Shown here piece by piece: positions 9,370 to 17,668 of a DNA stretch of 55,534 nt. The notes below the pieces were generated by a model. It worked only from the letters and a program-made list of their open reading frames with translations, did no database searches and was not told the DNA's origin. Made by a program: the position numbers and the translations under genes. How positions within the stretch are numbered: the stretch's first letter is position 1; each line of letters starts with the position of its first letter. The stretch is from contig JAGVPM010000082.1 of NCBI GenBank assembly GCA_020052235.1, forward strand, positions 1 through 55,534, written 5' to 3'. The stretch comes from Candidatus Goldiibacteriota bacterium (lineage in GTDB: Bacteria > Oederibacteriota > JAAXVQ01).

Positions 9370-10780
9370 AGGCTCCCTTATCATAGGCTGGGCCGGCCGG
9401 CCGCGGATTAAGGTTATAGTCAAAACGAACTTCATCCAACGCCATGCCTGTATTGATCGCCGGGCTGTTGGGGAGCAAAGTCAGATCACCGCTTATGGGA
9501 TTTGAAAAATAAGGGTTGCTTATTATTTCCGTGCTGTCCGCATTGTCCGGATAATTCCACGTAGAATCTTGGTTTTCGGAAAAGAAGATATTATAGCCAT
9601 GCCGAAGCGAACCAGTTTTGTGTATCCGGGCATTATCCGCATAAAATTTCTCTACCGGGTGGGCTGAATCATTATACGCGGCATTATTAAAAATGCTGAT
9701 TTCCGAGGTGGCGACATGGTCGGGTTCCGGCACTCTGATCAATGTTTTGGATTTATAGCCGCAGTTGTAAAAAGAGTTATTGAAAATTTTGCCTTTTTGA
9801 CAGGAGCCGATGCTAATACCGGCCATTTCACAGTTGATGAAAACATTATTGAAAATAATTTGTTCATACGCCGAAGGGTACTCAAACCAGGCATTATCGC
9901 GCCAGCTGAATTGCCCCCATCCGCCAAAATTCAAACCGGCGCCATTGGTTTCTTTGCCAACCCACATGCCGCAATTTTGAATCCGGTTGTTGTACCAAAT
10001 ATTATTTGCGCTTCCGCCTTTGAAATACCCGCCCGTGCCTCCCCCGTTATCATGCAGAAAGTTATTCCGGCAGATGGAGTGATAGACGGCCACCCCGTCA
10101 ATACAATCATCATATTGCAGGCGATTAGTTACTTGGGAAATATCATTTTTCTCAATCAAAATAAATTCAATATGGGCGCTTTTCACCCCATCCCGGCCGG
10201 TATGATGTACTATGTTATTCCTCACCACACAATATTTTCCCTTATCCTGATCATCTTTGCCAAATACTCCAATGCCGTACCCCCGGCAATTTCTGATCTC
10301 AAATCCATCGATGACAACGGCTTGGCCTTCTATGACAATTAAATTTTCCGTATCATTATTGCCTTCAATGATTGCTCTTCCCGGGCCGTCTTCCGAGTAC
10401 AGTACGAACGGTTGGGCGCTTGAGGCATACATGTTCAAGTTGATCATTCCCTCGGAATAAATTCCGGATTTCACTCGGATGATCGTTCCGGACTGACCGT
10501 GGATTTGAACGGCATGTTTGATGGTGCGGTAAGGATGGACGGCCGAACCATCGCCGGATTGGTCATCGCCATCAGGTGATACATATACACTACTAAGCGC
10601 GAAATAATTTTCCGTGGGGAAAAAAAGTTCCATCTCCTGATAAGTGTAGATGGGGATTTTCCATGGGGGAGTTTTGGCTTTCCCCAAATCCATGGAAGGA
10701 AAATTCGGATTTGGCGTTTGCGCACAACCGGCTACTAAGCAAGTGGTTATTAATAAAACCTTAAATTCATTTTTCAACAT
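9359..10780 (-). CDS. Lipoprotein with right-handed parallel beta-helix (DUF1565-like)
   Basis: 473 aa. Lipoprotein signal with box LVAGC at residues 15-19. A VYVSPDGDD...PYRTI segment is the DUF1565-type entry to a pectate-lyase-like helix. Beta-helix coils follow (repeated NN.., INC.. and IFNN.. phrases), and the end is of the choice-of-anchor type (DKGAYEQ). Such proteins bind or cleave polysaccharides; no catalytic set could be confirmed. It sits between the small FlgD-like protein and the barrel-like protein in one transcription unit. Confidence 0.78.
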   Translation of the reverse strand: MLKNEFKVLLITTCLVAGCAQTPNPNFPSMDLGKAKTPPWKIPIYTYQEMELFFPTENYFALSSVYVSPDGDDQSGDGSAVHPYRTIKHAVQIHGQSGTIIRVKSGIYSEGMINLNMYASSAQPFVLYSEDGPGRAIIEGNNDTENLIVIEGQAVVIDGFEIRNCRGYGIGVFGKDDQDKGKYCVVRNNIVHHTGRDGVKSAHIEFILIEKNDISQVTNRLQYDDCIDGVAVYHSICRNNFLHDNGGGTGGYFKGGSANNIWYNNRIQNCGMWVGKETNGAGLNFGGWGQFSWRDNAWFEYPSAYEQIIFNNVFINCEMAGISIGSCQKGKIFNNSFYNCGYKSKTLIRVPEPDHVATSEISIFNNAAYNDSAHPVEKFYADNARIHKTGSLRHGYNIFFSENQDSTWNYPDNADSTEIISNPYFSNPISGDLTLLPNSPAINTGMALDEVRFDYNLNPRPAGPAYDKGAYEQ

Positions 10781-10818
10781 TAAAAAAAACCGCCTGGTTC
10801 TTCATCAGAATTGAAGGC

Positions 10819-11190
10819 TTACTTTGCCACGGTAATCCGGCTTTTTTTCTCCACGCCGTCCACTTTAACCCGGGCCTGAAAAGTGCCGGGCGGAACCGCG
10901 CCGCAATTCCAGACAATAATCCCGGGGCCGGGAGGCAGCACTTTTTTTATTACCGCCACTTTTTTTCCTTTGGCATTGTAAATATCGATTTCAACGTCCG
11001 CTTTCTTTTTCATGGTCAACCGGAACGTGATTTCGCCCTTTTTCTCTGCCGTGGCTTGTTGCCGGCCTGCCACAGTCACCGCAGAAGGCGTTGAGGATGT
11101 GCCCGACAGTTTGATTTCCGCCCACCCGGGTAAATGAACTGCCAACAAAAAAATAAATACTACCGCGAAAAACGCACCTGATCTACGCAC
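10819..11190 (-). CDS. Small secreted protein with FlgD-Ig-like C-terminal domain
   Basis: 123 aa: signal peptide, a Ser/Thr-rich stretch, then an Ig-like domain of the FlgD / type A sorting-domain kind (DIYNAKGKKV, WNCG, PPGTFQARVKVDG). The tail matches the end of the protein encoded at 46270-46908, including the unusual WNC in place of the common WDG or WNG. It starts with GTG behind GGAGGA. It leads the beta-helix/barrel operon and may be a minimal form of the sorting tail; the function is unknown. Confidence 0.65.
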   Translation of the reverse strand: MRRSGAFFAVVFIFLLAVHLPGWAEIKLSGTSSTPSAVTVAGRQQATAEKKGEITFRLTMKKKADVEIDIYNAKGKKVAVIKKVLPPGPGIIVWNCGAVPPGTFQARVKVDGVEKKSRITVAK

Positions 11191-11207
11191 GAGAACTCCT
11201 CCGATAG

Positions 11208-11220
11208 GGTTAATTTAACC
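11208..11220. promoter_or_regulatory. Short palindrome upstream of the envelope operon
   Basis: GGTTAA-T-TTAACC, a perfect 13-bp palindrome about 18 bp upstream of the GTG start at 11190. It could be an operator or part of a promoter; this is inferred from position alone. Confidence 0.25.
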
Positions 11221-11263
11221 TGACGCCGGATAACGCCAAATTCATCCTCTTGTCAAATATTTT

Positions 11264-11824
11264 CTATTCCCACGCGTACTTAAACACGCAATGTTTTTTT
11301 CCCCGGTTCAGGCATTCCGAATGATCTATGGTTAGTTGCTTGGCCCCCGCGTATTCCAAGGCCATGCGCGACCAGCCCAAGATCCCGCTGCAGCCCGCCT
11401 GGCCGTAGGGCTCGGCGCCGATCAGCTCAAACTCGGCGGAGTTTGACGTCATACTGATGGTTTTAAACTCTCCGACATTAAAATATTGTTTATACGAGTT
11501 CGGAAAGGACTTGGCGGTAAACGAGGGTGTGCCTATTTTTATAAAAATACGCAAAATAGTCCCCAGGTCGTTAAGCGCCACCGCGCCGCCGATTTTTTGA
11601 AAGAGCTCATCGCTCCACATGGTACAGATGATTTTGTAAAGGTTGACGTACATAGAAGCCGGAATCTTGCTGATGGGCATGACCTTGGCCTTGGTCCAAT
11701 ACTCCCGCTCGTTCTCAGGAAACGCTTTCACAAACGTTTCAAATTCCTCAGGCGATTTGTTCTCCGCGAACCATTTTTTCGCGCCTAAAATAATAAGCCC
11801 CTTGAATGTTGCGTTGGATTCCAT
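11264..11824 (-). CDS. V4R / DUF2378-like sensory protein, copy 1
   Basis: 186 aa, without signal or membrane segment. The end HSECLNRGKKHCVFKYAWE has the Cys-x(3)-G-x(3)-Cys pattern seen at the end of V4R-like (4-vinyl reductase) and related small-molecule or heme-NO-type domains. A homologue of identical length lies at 51618-52178. Its ATG follows AGGGGGA. No partner kinase or enzyme is attached, so a free-standing ligand sensor is a guess. Confidence 0.55.
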   Translation of the reverse strand: MESNATFKGLIILGAKKWFAENKSPEEFETFVKAFPENEREYWTKAKVMPISKIPASMYVNLYKIICTMWSDELFQKIGGAVALNDLGTILRIFIKIGTPSFTAKSFPNSYKQYFNVGEFKTISMTSNSAEFELIGAEPYGQAGCSGILGWSRMALEYAGAKQLTIDHSECLNRGKKHCVFKYAWE

Positions 11825-11926
11825 GGGTTCCCCCTGTATACGATATGCAGCTGTTGTGGTGACAAGACGATATTTTAGAACTTTAAACGCGCAATATCCA
11901 GCTATTTAAAGAATCGCCCGCGCATT

Positions 11927-12301
11927 TTATGCGCAGCGCCAGCGTCCCCGGGTTTTCTTTTTCCCCCTGCCTTTTTCCTTTCCCTTAACGCCGTCATAGT
12001 GTTTTATGCCCCATTGCAGCATGGCGTCCAATACGGGCATGAAGGACTTGCCCAAAACCGTGAGCTGGTACTCCACCCGGGGCGGGACTTCAGGAAAAAT
12101 CGTGCGAATGAGCATCCCGTCGGCTTCCAATTCTTTGAGGTGTTTGGTCAGCATTTTCAAGGAAGCATCCTGCACGGTACGGCGGAGCTCCCCGAAGCGC
12201 AGCGGTTTGTCCTTAACGGCCCACAGGATCAGCGGCTTCCATTTGCCGTCAAATTTGCTTAAAGCGTAGGTGAGCGGGCAATGCACTTGAATTTTATTCA
12301 T
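11927..12301 (-). CDS. HxlR-family transcriptional regulator
   Basis: 124 aa. HxlR-type winged helix with the conserved N-terminal Cys in VHCPLTYAL, the KWKPLILW helix and LRFGELRR. The C-terminal tail is unusually basic (KGKEKGRGKKKTRGR). An ATG six codons upstream (12319) is possible but lacks a ribosome site, while AAGAGA precedes the one chosen. It is divergent from the nitroreductase gene, the usual arrangement for HxlR regulators of redox or electrophile stress genes. Confidence 0.88.
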   Translation of the reverse strand: MNKIQVHCPLTYALSKFDGKWKPLILWAVKDKPLRFGELRRTVQDASLKMLTKHLKELEADGMLIRTIFPEVPPRVEYQLTVLGKSFMPVLDAMLQWGIKHYDGVKGKEKGRGKKKTRGRWRCA

Positions 12302-12337
12302 GTTATATTCTCTTTTCATATCACAATAGTCACTTCT

Positions 12338-12372
12338 GGTTACTATTATACCAAAAGGTAACTACTTGCAAA
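12338..12372 (-). promoter_or_regulatory. hxlR promoter with overlapping inverted repeat
   Basis: On the minus strand TTTGCA (12367-12372), a 16-bp spacer and TATAAT (12345-12350) form a good promoter. The repeat GTTAC (12339-12343) / GTAAC (12358-12362) brackets the -10 box, so binding there could block hxlR. Confidence 0.45.
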
Positions 12373-12392
12373 AGGGAAATAACCAGTATAAA
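12365..12392 (+). promoter_or_regulatory. Candidate nitroreductase promoter, divergent from hxlR
   Basis: CTTGCA (12365-12370), a 16-bp spacer and TATAAA (12387-12392). The -35 region is shared with the hxlR promoter, so one regulator could control both directions. Confidence 0.35.
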
Positions 12393-12429
12393 CTTGGCCA
12401 GTGCTCAATTCATCCGGGAGGAATACTCT

Positions 12430-12930
12430 ATGATATTACCAGCCATCCAGGAACGCCGCAGCGTGCGGGAATACGAAACCAAGGAAGTGCCCCAAGCCTT
12501 GATTTGGGAAATAATCCAAGCCGCCCAGTATGCGCCCACGGGCATGAATAACCGGGCCGTGGAATACGTGGTGCTGCGCGGGGCGGAAACAAAAAAACGG
12601 TTGTTTGAAATCTTGGAACCCAAACAGCCCTTTATCAAGGAAGCGCCGGCCATTATCATTCCGGTTACGGACACGCGCAAAACCATTGTCGCCACCGCGG
12701 ATTTGGCCATTGCCTCTTCTTTTATCATGACCCAAACCACGGCTCTGGGGTTGGGTACGGTTTGGAAACACATTGATCCGGACAAGGCTCACGAGGTCGG
12801 TAAATTCCTGGGCTTGCCTCCGGAATACATCCTAATTAACGCCCTGCCGGTCGGGTATCCCAAAAAAAAGATGCCCGATCACCAGGAAAAAGAATTTTCG
12901 GAAAATAAAATCCATCAGGAAAAATGGTAA
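12430..12930 (+). CDS. Nitroreductase-family flavoprotein
   Basis: 166 aa. RRSVREY near the N-terminus and the PTGMNNRAVEYVVLRG segment are typical of small FMN-dependent nitroreductase-like oxidoreductases, followed by the LGLGTVWKHID helix and ALPVGYP. It likely reduces quinones or nitro compounds with NAD(P)H. The ATG at 12430 follows GGGAGGA. It is probably controlled by the divergent HxlR regulator and cotranscribed with the next gene, 27 bp downstream. Confidence 0.88.
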   Translation: MILPAIQERRSVREYETKEVPQALIWEIIQAAQYAPTGMNNRAVEYVVLRGAETKKRLFEILEPKQPFIKEAPAIIIPVTDTRKTIVATADLAIASSFIMTQTTALGLGTVWKHIDPDKAHEVGKFLGLPPEYILINALPVGYPKKKMPDHQEKEFSENKIHQEKW

Positions 12931-12957
12931 GTATCTTACTTAACTACGGGAGGAACC

Positions 12958-13359
12958 ATGCAAGAGATTATTGATTTTTTAACTGCCAATGCGAACGGAT
13001 GTTTGGCCACAGTCAGTGAAGGGAAACCGCGGGTGCGCCCCTGGATGTTCGCGCATGCGCACAAGGGCAAATTGTATTTCGGCACTTCCAATAAAAAATC
13101 CGTGTTTCAGCAGCTTAAAACCCTGCCGTATGTGGAATTCACCTCGACCTCACCTGCTTTGGTTACGGCCCGGGTACGTGGCACGGTTGAATTCACCGGC
13201 GACCGCGAGCTCAAAAAGAAAATCCTCGATACCCACGAAATGGTGCGCTCGATTTATCAAAGCCCGGACAATCCCGAGTTCGAGCTGTTCTGCATTGCTT
13301 CCGGCGAAGCCAGCCTGTCGGATTTCTCCGGGCAGCCGCCCAAGGTTTTCAAATTTTAA
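12958..13359 (+). CDS. Pyridoxamine 5'-phosphate oxidase-like flavin-binding protein
   Basis: 133 aa. A split-barrel FMN-binding fold is suggested by GCLATVSEGKPRVRPW, LYFGTSNKKSVF and ARVRGTVEF. Members of this family bind FMN or F420 and reduce small molecules; true PdxH is much longer. It follows the nitroreductase in a likely stress-response operon. GGGAGG lies just before the ATG. Confidence 0.85.
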   Translation: MQEIIDFLTANANGCLATVSEGKPRVRPWMFAHAHKGKLYFGTSNKKSVFQQLKTLPYVEFTSTSPALVTARVRGTVEFTGDRELKKKILDTHEMVRSIYQSPDNPEFELFCIASGEASLSDFSGQPPKVFKF

Positions 13360-13377
13360 CCACCGCGTTTATCCACA

Positions 13378-13407
13378 GGGGCGGGTTTTAAACCCGCCCC
13401 ATTTTTT
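13378..13407 (+). terminator. Rho-independent terminator after the nitroreductase operon
   Basis: Arms GGGGCGGGTTT / AAACCCGCCCC with a one-base centre (8-bp G+C stem with a TTTTAAA loop), followed by ATTTTTT. It sits 19 bp after the stop codon. Its form matches the palindrome at 25857-25879. Confidence 0.8.
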
Positions 13408-13499
13408 CCTCAACTGATTTATACCTTTTCGTTTTCGTTGAAACTGCCGGCATACACCCACTCCCCGTTGCGAGGTTACATTTAATTACAAATTTCTTT

Positions 13500-13528
13500 T
13501 TGCGTTAAAAAACGTTATTCTTTATCAT
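13500..13528 (+). promoter_or_regulatory. Candidate promoter of the exbB-tonB operon
   Basis: TTGCGT (13500-13505), a 17-bp spacer and TATCAT (13523-13528), 68 bp upstream of exbB. No Fur-box-like site could be recognised around it. Confidence 0.45.
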
Positions 13529-13596
13529 TGACACTTCGCATCCGCTTGCGGTTTTTACTTGTTGGTGGATATCCCGAAGTATTCTCAGGAGGCATT

Positions 13597-14244
13597 ATGA
13601 ACGAAATTTTCAGGCATCTGGCTCTGGCCGGGGATACGTGGGTTCTGTACTTGCTGGTCGCAGCCAGTGTGCTGAGCGTGGCGATTATGCTCGACCGCTA
13701 TTTGGCGTTTTCCAAGGCCAAAGGCGATGTCCCGGCCTTGATGGACGGTTTGGCGCGGCTCTTGGAAAACCATGATATCCCGGGCGCGATTAAACTGGCG
13801 GAAGCCTCTTCCCGGCTTGAAGCGCGGGTGGCCCTGGAAGGCTTAAAAAGCGTGGGACGCGGCGTGGCGGCCGTGGAAGAAGTCATGTCCTCCCGCTGGC
13901 TGCGCGAAAAAATGGCGCTGGAAAAAAACCTGATCATATTAGCCACCTTGGGCAACAATGCGCCGTTTGTAGGCTTGTTCGGGACAGTGCTGGGCATCAT
14001 CAAAGCATTTAATGATCTGGCTGCCACCGGACAATCCGGGGTGGCCGTGGTCATGGCGGGTATTTCCTCGGCCCTGATCGCCACCGCGTTCGGCATCTTG
14101 GTTGCCATTCCGGCCGTGGTGGCCAACAACTACTTTGCCGCGCGCCTGAAACAGACCCAGACTGCTTCCGAGAGCCTCTCGCATATTTTGCTCGCCTATC
14201 TGAAAGAAGAAAAGAAAGGAAAGGGCAGCCATGCAAACCAATGA
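13597..14244 (+). CDS. exbB: ExbB/TolQ-type proton channel protein
   Basis: 215 aa. One membrane segment lies near the N-terminus and two follow at about residues 110-185, with the signature NNAPFVGLFGTVLGII. The start follows TCAGGAGG; an upstream ATG at 13528 falls inside the promoter and is rejected. With ExbD it forms the motor that energises TonB by proton flow. First gene of a four-gene operon. Confidence 0.93.
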   Translation: MNEIFRHLALAGDTWVLYLLVAASVLSVAIMLDRYLAFSKAKGDVPALMDGLARLLENHDIPGAIKLAEASSRLEARVALEGLKSVGRGVAAVEEVMSSRWLREKMALEKNLIILATLGNNAPFVGLFGTVLGIIKAFNDLAATGQSGVAVVMAGISSALIATAFGILVAIPAVVANNYFAARLKQTQTASESLSHILLAYLKEEKKGKGSHANQ

Positions 14245-14632
14245 GGATGATTCCAATGTCGTATCGGGCATCAATGTAACGCCTCTGGTGGACATTACCT
14301 TGGTGCTGCTGATTATTTTCATGGTCACGGCCACGTTTGTCAGCGAACAGGGACTGCAGGTCCGTTTGCCCAAAGTCATCACGCAAGAAAATGCCCCGGC
14401 CCCGGCCATCACCGTGGCCGTGGACAAGGAGGGCCGCCTGCGCCTGATGAAAAAAGATGTAACCTTGCCGGAGCTGGCCACGCAAATGGCGCTGGAAGTA
14501 AAACTGGACCCCGGCGTTAAAATTTTGGTCAAAGCAGACAAAGATCTTTCTTATTATAAAGTGGCGGAAGTGCTTGATACGCTCAAACTCGCGGGCGTGA
14601 ATAAAGCCGCGCTGGCCATGGATAGAAAGTGA
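14231..14632 (+). CDS. exbD: ExbD/TolR-type motor protein
   Basis: 133 aa. A single N-terminal membrane helix carries the essential Asp (D21, in PLVDITLVLLIIF), followed by a periplasmic ExbD fold. It overlaps exbB by 14 bases and has AAGGAAAGG upstream, so the two are cotranslated. Confidence 0.94.
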   Translation: MQTNEDDSNVVSGINVTPLVDITLVLLIIFMVTATFVSEQGLQVRLPKVITQENAPAPAITVAVDKEGRLRLMKKDVTLPELATQMALEVKLDPGVKILVKADKDLSYYKVAEVLDTLKLAGVNKAALAMDRK

Positions 14633-14690
14633 AGCCCCCCGAGGCCTGCCGAGGGATATCGGATATCATGCCCCGAGCACCCTTTATTAT

Positions 14691-14710
14691 CCCTGCCGCT
14701 GGCGGCAGGG
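14691..14710 (+). other. Hairpin between exbD and tonB
   Basis: CCCTGCCGC-TG-GCGGCAGGG, a strong stem 19 bp before the tonB start and without a U-run. It may stabilise mRNA or tune tonB translation relative to exbBD. Confidence 0.4.
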
Positions 14711-14729
14711 TATTGATAGGCGAAAGGGT

Positions 14730-15365
14730 ATGAAACTGCTGAAGGGGTTTTCTTTTTCCCTCCTGATCCATGCCCTGCTGTTTTCCGCGGGCTTTGGGTA
14801 CATTGCCTGGGAAAAAGCCCACGCCGTGTCCGTGATGGATATTGATTTGCACAACTCCTCGCTGCTCTTGCGCCCGAAGCAAATTTCGGGAGGACGGCGG
14901 CTGATGACAATTCCTCTTGAACCTTGGTATTTAACCACCAATAAACGCACGGTGCCCGCAGTGCCTAAAGTTCCGCAACCCAGGCCCACGGAGGAACCAA
15001 TACTGTCCGCGCCTGTGGCGGATAATCCCAATCTCAACGGTCCGCCCGGCCCGGGCACGGCACCCGAATGGGTTCCCGCTTCCCTGGCAGCGCACAGTCC
15101 GGATTGGGTGGAAGGGTTCATTACCGAGGATGATTATCCTCCGGTGGCCCGCAAGCAGGGCAAAGAAGGCCGGGTCGTGGCCGTGGCGCTGATTGACGCG
15201 CAAGGCATTGTGCGCGACGTGCAAATCACCGAAGGCAGTTACCCTGAATTCAACCAGCTGGTCTTGGAACGCCTGAAGGCCGCAAAATTTCTGCCTGCGC
15301 GCGATCAGAATAACCAGCCCATTGGCGTGCGCATGACCATTCCCATTGTATTTGAATTACACTAA
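14730..15365 (+). CDS. tonB: TonB-type energy transducer
   Basis: 211 aa: one membrane anchor at residues 8-27, a short Pro-rich stretch at about 70-115 (less Pro-rich than E. coli TonB), and a C-terminal TonB domain (VEGFITEDDYPPVARKQG, GRVVAVALIDAQG). It passes energy from ExbBD to an outer-membrane receptor. It lies between exbD and its likely cognate receptor. Confidence 0.9.
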   Translation: MKLLKGFSFSLLIHALLFSAGFGYIAWEKAHAVSVMDIDLHNSSLLLRPKQISGGRRLMTIPLEPWYLTTNKRTVPAVPKVPQPRPTEEPILSAPVADNPNLNGPPGPGTAPEWVPASLAAHSPDWVEGFITEDDYPPVARKQGKEGRVVAVALIDAQGIVRDVQITEGSYPEFNQLVLERLKAAKFLPARDQNNQPIGVRMTIPIVFELH

Positions 15366-15382
15366 CTATCAATGAGGATTCT

Positions 15383-17662
15383 ATGAATGCTTTCGGTTCC
15401 CGCGCGGCCCGGTTTTTATTCCTGCTGGCTTGCAGTCTGTTTTCATCCTGGGCCTGGGCCGAACCCGGCGTACCGCTGCCCTTGACGCCCACGGTTGAGG
15501 CCGCTCCCGCTGCGCACCTCTTCGGCCGGGTTCGGGAACTGGGATCCTCCGATCCCCTGCGCAGCGCTCTGGTGGAATTGCTGGGCACAACCCGGTGCGC
15601 GGAAACCGACGCGCGCGGAAATTATCGCCTCGACAGCGCGCCCGGCAGCCTCCAACTCCGATTCAGTGCTGTGGGCCACGCACCGGTTTTGAAAACAATC
15701 ACCCTGGCACCCGGACAAGAACTGAAACTCAATGTCTCGCTTGACCGCGTGGATTTCACATCGGGAACCATCGTGGTGCGGGGGAAAAAAGAAAGACCCC
15801 AGGTAATCACCACCACCTTATCCCAAACTGAAATTAAAAAAAATCCCGGCTCGGCCGGGGACGCGCTCCGGGCCGTGCAAAACCTGCCGGGCATTGCCAT
15901 TCCCAATGATCTTTCCAGCCAGCTGGTGGTTCAAGGCGGCGGCCCTAATGACAACCTTTTTCTGCTCGACAATATTCCCTGGCCCGTTCCCTTTCATTTC
16001 GGAGGTATCCTCTCAACCGTAAACTCGGACTTGCTCTCGACAGTCGATCTCAATGCCGCGGGCTTCGGCGTGCGCTGGGGCAACTGCCTGGGCGCGGTAC
16101 TCGACGCCAAAACGCGTGCCGGGAAAAAAGACCGCCTGCATGCTTCGCTGGATACCAACCTCGTTACCACTCAAGGCCTGGTGGAAACCCCTCTGGGCTG
16201 GGGCGACGCGTCATTAACCCTGGCCGGACGGCGGAGTTACTTTGATCTCTTCATGGGGCCATTGATGAAACGCTTTTCCAGTTCATCCGGGTCCGGCTTT
16301 ACGGCTTTTCCATATTTCTGGGACTTAGGGGGCAGCTTGGATGTTTCGCTCACGCCGCACGACCATATCCGCGCCCTGGCTTTGGGCAGTGATGATATCC
16401 TGGGGCTCTACATTGCCCCCGAGGATTCGCGCGATCCGGCCTTCTCCGGGGATTTCCGCATGGAGAACCGGGCATTCACCAGCGGATTCAGCTGGATCAA
16501 CACGGCAGTAACGGGCTTGGTCTCCACCCTGACACCCTATTATTATCAAACCCTGTCCGCCAACTCCCTCGGAACCGGATTCGAAATTAACCTGCAACAA
16601 GATGTGGCCGGCGTGAAAGAGGAAGCGGAATGGAATGCCGGGGAGTGGCTGGGAATGAAACATGAACTGGGCGCCGGGGGCGGTATCGAATGGCAAACCT
16701 ACAGCCAATCAATGTATTTTTATAAAAGCGTCACCAACGGCATCCCCACCGACCCCACCGGAACCACGATCACAGCCCGCTGTATCAACCGCAACGCGTA
16801 CCTGCAGGACCGCGTCTTGCTCCTGCCTGCCTTAGCACTGACCGCGGGCTTGCACTATGATAAAAATGACCGGGTGGCCGGGGACGTACTGACCCCGCGT
16901 TTGAGCCTGGAATGGCAAGCCGATCCTCTCACCCTATGGAAAGCCGGGTGGGGCCTCTACGACCAGTTCCCCGGCGCGCTGCTGACCAACCCGGACTTCG
17001 GCAATCCGCAGTTAAGCGCCAATCGCGCCGAACACACAGTGCTCAGCCTGGAGCGAAAATTTTCGCGCGACCTTTTGGGGCGCGTTGATGCTTACTATAA
17101 AAAATACTATGACTTAGTAGTCAATGATTCGGATACCACCATCAATAAAGGACTGGGCACGGCCAAGGGTGTGGAATTTTTCCTGCGCGAAAACTTGGGT
17201 GAGAAATTTTTTGGTTGGATTTCATATGCCTACTCCAAATCCGAACGCATGCGTCCGCCGGTGAATGACTGGACCGTGTATCAATACGATCAGCCTAACA
17301 TCCTGACCTTGGTGGCCCACTACAATTTCACTCCGGCCTGGGGCCTTGGGAGCAAGGTGCATTACAATTCCGGCCCGCTGGTGAAAAGCCTGAAAACCCG
17401 CTACCAGGACTTGGGCGGCACCTGGCGCGCCACCTACTCGGATACCTATGACCAGCGTTTGGATGATTACTTGCGCGTGGACATGCGCATGGATTACGTC
17501 TGGCGCTTCGAAGGCTGGCGCCTGAGTGCCTACCTGGAAATTTTAAATGTATTGGACCGCGGCAACCCGGCGGGTATTACCTATTCCGAGGATTATTCCA
17601 AGGCGGAAGTTATTAACAATTTGCCGCGCATGCCCTATTTCGGAATCGAAGCGGAGTTCTAA
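15383..17662 (+). CDS. TonB-dependent outer-membrane receptor
   Basis: 759 aa. Signal peptide (to about residue 26), a carboxypeptidase-regulatory-like domain (about 45-115), a plug domain (about 130-240, with VQNLPGIAIPNDLSSQLVVQG), then a barrel of about 500 residues ending EAEF with the expected terminal Phe. The extra N-terminal domain is typical of receptors in Bacteroidetes and many candidate phyla. Substrate unknown. The ATG follows TGAGGA, 17 bp after tonB, so receptor and motor form one operon. Confidence 0.92.
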   Translation: MNAFGSRAARFLFLLACSLFSSWAWAEPGVPLPLTPTVEAAPAAHLFGRVRELGSSDPLRSALVELLGTTRCAETDARGNYRLDSAPGSLQLRFSAVGHAPVLKTITLAPGQELKLNVSLDRVDFTSGTIVVRGKKERPQVITTTLSQTEIKKNPGSAGDALRAVQNLPGIAIPNDLSSQLVVQGGGPNDNLFLLDNIPWPVPFHFGGILSTVNSDLLSTVDLNAAGFGVRWGNCLGAVLDAKTRAGKKDRLHASLDTNLVTTQGLVETPLGWGDASLTLAGRRSYFDLFMGPLMKRFSSSSGSGFTAFPYFWDLGGSLDVSLTPHDHIRALALGSDDILGLYIAPEDSRDPAFSGDFRMENRAFTSGFSWINTAVTGLVSTLTPYYYQTLSANSLGTGFEINLQQDVAGVKEEAEWNAGEWLGMKHELGAGGGIEWQTYSQSMYFYKSVTNGIPTDPTGTTITARCINRNAYLQDRVLLLPALALTAGLHYDKNDRVAGDVLTPRLSLEWQADPLTLWKAGWGLYDQFPGALLTNPDFGNPQLSANRAEHTVLSLERKFSRDLLGRVDAYYKKYYDLVVNDSDTTINKGLGTAKGVEFFLRENLGEKFFGWISYAYSKSERMRPPVNDWTVYQYDQPNILTLVAHYNFTPAWGLGSKVHYNSGPLVKSLKTRYQDLGGTWRATYSDTYDQRLDDYLRVDMRMDYVWRFEGWRLSAYLEILNVLDRGNPAGITYSEDYSKAEVINNLPRMPYFGIEAEF

Positions 17663-17668
17663 ACGCAC

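Noticed and set aside
13527-13540. Perfect TTGACA just after the proposed exbB promoter
   Set aside because: No acceptable -10 box 16-18 bp further on; the TTGCGT/TATCAT pair upstream fits better.
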